From: an uncultured Subdoligranulum sp.
Lineage (GTDB): Bacteria; Bacillota_A; Clostridia; Oscillospirales; Ruminococcaceae
Reading direction: 5' to 3'
NCBI GenBank assembly: GCA_900772715.1
Contig: CAAGRN010000121.1
Span: 1 to 20,825 of the forward strand
DNA: 20,825 nt
In this document: in pieces, positions 19,020 through 20,825 of the stretch
How positions within the stretch are numbered: position 1 is the first letter of the stretch
How the letters are laid out: every line of letters starts with the position of its first letter
Notes under the pieces: generated by a model
What the model saw: the letters and a program-made list of their open reading frames with translations, nothing else
What the model was told of the DNA's origin: nothing
The model's database searches: none
Program-made: the position numbers and the translations under genes

Positions 19020-19020
19020 G

Positions 19021-19096
<76 letters not shown>

Positions 19097-19127
19097 AGAC
19101 TGTCGCTTTGTTCCGGCGACAGTTGGT

Positions 19128-19156
19128 ATTATAACAAACGGGAGAGGCTTTGTCAA
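19128..19156 (-). promoter_or_regulatory. Consensus promoter of tRNA-Ala
   Basis: On the - strand TTGACA (19156-19151), a 17-bp spacer and TATAAT (19133-19128) match the consensus exactly. Confidence 0.88.
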
Positions 19157-19191
19157 CACTTTTTCAGAAAAATTTGCGGGATTTTTGGCTT

Positions 19192-20583
19192 TTACTCGGC
19201 ATCCTCGCAGAACGCCTTGAAGGTCAGATACGCCATATAGACGTCCGCCTTGGAAACAACCTCAAACGGGGCGTGCATCGACAGCACCGGCACACCGATG
19301 TCAATGGTGTCGATGTCCTGATTTGCCACATACTTGGCAACGGTGCCGCCGCCGCCCAGATCCAGCTTGCCCATTTCGCCGATCTGCCAGACGATGTTGT
19401 TCTTGTCCATCAGGCGGGTCAGGTAGCTGACGGTCTCGGCGCTGGCATCGCTGGTGCCGCCCTTGCCGCGGGAGCCGGTATACTTGTACACCGCCACGCC
19501 GCGCCCGGCGTAGGTGCCGTTGTCCGGCTCAAAGGCATCGGCAAAGGTCGGGTCATAGGCGGCGGTAACGTCGGCAGACAGGCACTTGGCAGCCTTGCAG
19601 GCGGTGATGTAGTCAGCCCCCTGCCCGGCGCAGAGCTGCTGCAGGAAATGGAAGGTGTACATACTGTTCAGACCGGTGACGCCGTCGGAGCCGGTTTCCT
19701 CTTTGTCGGTCAGCACGCAGACGCTGGTGTAGGCGGGGTTCTTGACACCGATCTCTGCCATCAGGGCGGGGTAAGCGTCCACGCGGTCATCGTGACCGTA
19801 AGCGCCGATCATAGCGCGGTCCAGGCCGATATCGCGTGCCTTGTGGGCGGGTACGACCTCGATCTCGGCGCGGGTGAAGTCGCGCTCGGTGATGCCGTAG
19901 GCTTCGTTGAGCATCGCCAGAACGTTCAGCTTGACGCGCTTTTCGGTGTCCTTGTCGGCAATGGGGGTGGAGGCGATCAGAACGTTCAGATCCTCGGCGG
20001 TGATGCCCTCTGCCAGCGTCTTGGCGCTCTGCTTGGCGCCCAGATGGGGCAGCAGGTCGGTGATGCAGAATACGGGGTCGTCGTCCTTCTCACCGATGCA
20101 GACATCCACCTGGCTGCCGTCAGCGCGGAAGATCACGCCGTGCAGCGCCAGCGGGATGGTGGGCCACTGGTACTTGCGGATGCCGCCGTAGTAGTGGGTA
20201 CGCAGGTAGCCGAAGTCCTCCTTCTCAAAGACCGGCACGGGGCGCAAATCAAGGCGGGGAGAGTCGATATGGGCAATGTTCAGGTGGAAGCCTTCCTCCA
20301 GGCTCTTGGTGCCGATGGTGGCTGCCAGCACGCACTTGGCGCGGTTGATGGCGTAGACCTTATCGCCGGGGTTCAGCGTTTCGCCGGCGACAAAGGGGCG
20401 GTAGCCGGCATCCAGCAGCAGCTTTTCGGCGGTCTTGGTGGCTTCGCGCTCGGTCTTGGCGGCGTCCAGAAATGCCTTGTAGCCCTCGCAGAAATCCTGC
20501 GCGGCGGCAAGTGCATCGGGGACGAGGTCGGCTACGCTCTCGTTCTTGTAGAGCAGGGCTTTGAGTTCTTCGGTCGTTTTCAT
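19192..20583 (-). CDS. M18-family zinc aminopeptidase
   Basis: The start is ATG 20583 after AAGGAA; the frame stays open upstream to 20700 without a site. The 463-residue length fits the family. Metal and catalytic motifs are in order: HIDSPR (His105, Asp107), GHDDRVDAYPAL (Asp near 265), DKEETGSDG (Glu295/Glu296), SADVTAAYDP (Asp338) and MHAPFEV (His437). M18 enzymes are cytoplasmic, large oligomeric di-zinc peptidases that remove N-terminal, often acidic, residues from peptides. No clear terminator lies between its stop and the tRNA-Ala promoter, which is read in the same direction, so read-through is possible. Confidence 0.92.
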   Translation of the reverse strand: MKTTEELKALLYKNESVADLVPDALAAAQDFCEGYKAFLDAAKTEREATKTAEKLLLDAGYRPFVAGETLNPGDKVYAINRAKCVLAATIGTKSLEEGFHLNIAHIDSPRLDLRPVPVFEKEDFGYLRTHYYGGIRKYQWPTIPLALHGVIFRADGSQVDVCIGEKDDDPVFCITDLLPHLGAKQSAKTLAEGITAEDLNVLIASTPIADKDTEKRVKLNVLAMLNEAYGITERDFTRAEIEVVPAHKARDIGLDRAMIGAYGHDDRVDAYPALMAEIGVKNPAYTSVCVLTDKEETGSDGVTGLNSMYTFHFLQQLCAGQGADYITACKAAKCLSADVTAAYDPTFADAFEPDNGTYAGRGVAVYKYTGSRGKGGTSDASAETVSYLTRLMDKNNIVWQIGEMGKLDLGGGGTVAKYVANQDIDTIDIGVPVLSMHAPFEVVSKADVYMAYLTFKAFCEDAE

Positions 20584-20641
20584 AGAAAATTCCTTTCTTA
20601 TTCTTACTTCCGCGGTGCCGCAACGTGCGCAGCATCGCTGT

Positions 20642-20805
20642 TTATGGATCAGAGTAAATCTCTTGATACCGTTGGTAGGCGGTGGTGATCTTGTGTACAT
20701 ACCGCCGCATCTGCGGGTACGGGTAGTGCGAAAGCGTTTGCCCGTCGGGCGAGCAGGCGCTGTCCGCCAGAAGTCCGTCCACCGTACCCACGCCGCTGTG
20801 ACTGG
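20642..20805 (-). CDS. Possible C-terminal remnant of a leftward gene
   Basis: A - strand frame ends at TAA 20644-20642 and is open back to a TGA at 20808-20806. It encodes GVGTVDGLLADSACSPDGQT followed by YPQMRRYVHKITTAYQRYQE, a plausible protein end with normal codon choice. No ATG or ribosome site is visible in it (GTG codons occur at its start). It may be the 3' part of a gene with a frameshift, or a small gene with a GTG start. The 58 bases to the peptidase start hold only its ribosome site. Confidence 0.3.
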
Positions 20806-20825
20806 ATCAAGCTGAAGATCGCACC

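Noticed and set aside
19150..20688. 512-codon rightward ORF opposite the M18 peptidase
   Set aside because: The leftward frame has complete M18 motifs; the rightward one is a Gly/Val/Leu shadow.

Overview
The window looks like the chromosome of a GC-rich gut Clostridia bacterium (Oscillospiraceae, Faecalibacterium/Gemmiger/Subdoligranulum type). This is inferred from the coding bias, AGGAGG-type ribosome sites, a YlbJ-like sporulation membrane protein and the style of the phage-like genes; no marker gene fixes the genus.

The layout is a chromosomal left flank (1-1911), an integrated mobile element (about 1912-16623) and a chromosomal right flank (16624-20825). The left flank holds the end of a YlbJ-like membrane protein, a Cys-rich small protein and a DUF2238-like membrane protein. 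The right flank holds tRNA-Thr(CGU), a rhomboid protease, a MATE transporter behind a leader that looks like an attenuator, tRNA-Ala(GGC) and an M18 aminopeptidase.

The element is bounded by a perfect 48-bp direct repeat equal to the 3' part of tRNA-Thr. The intact tRNA is at the right end and the displaced 3' half at the left end. A tyrosine recombinase reads toward the right end. A perfect 22-bp direct repeat lies just inside both ends and is probably an integrase or excisionase arm site.

Inside, a lytic-type leftward operon starts at 14174 opposite a CI-like repressor. It encodes a 54-aa basic protein, an AlpA/excisionase-like protein, a winged-helix-like protein, a DUF6291 replication protein, a G39P-like helicase loader, a sigma-70-like factor, a 57-aa protein and a 1683-aa giant protein resembling phage large polyvalent or internal virion proteins. 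The left part holds a rightward RHH-RelB-RelE toxin-antitoxin operon, a truncated second DUF6291 gene, a small-terminase-like gene, and a leftward operon of tiny genes next to attL.

No capsid, portal, large terminase, tail or lysis gene is visible. At about 14.7 kb, with integrase, repressor, excisionase, replication module and small-terminase-like gene, the element resembles a phage satellite (PICI-like). A heavily deleted prophage cannot be excluded.

The most unusual signals are: (1) a 43-codon ORF with its own TTGACC-17-TATAAT promoter and GGAGG site, overprinted in another frame inside the giant gene; (2) several short rightward units (promoter, structured insert, intrinsic terminator) in gaps of the leftward operons, with the rightward -35 on or beside the start codon or ribosome site of the leftward gene; (3) an integrase carrying an extra HTH in its core-binding region; (4) a palindrome-rich divergent control region shared by the TA operon and the tiny-gene operon; and (5) tandem repeats inside both DUF6291 genes that may be replication iterons.
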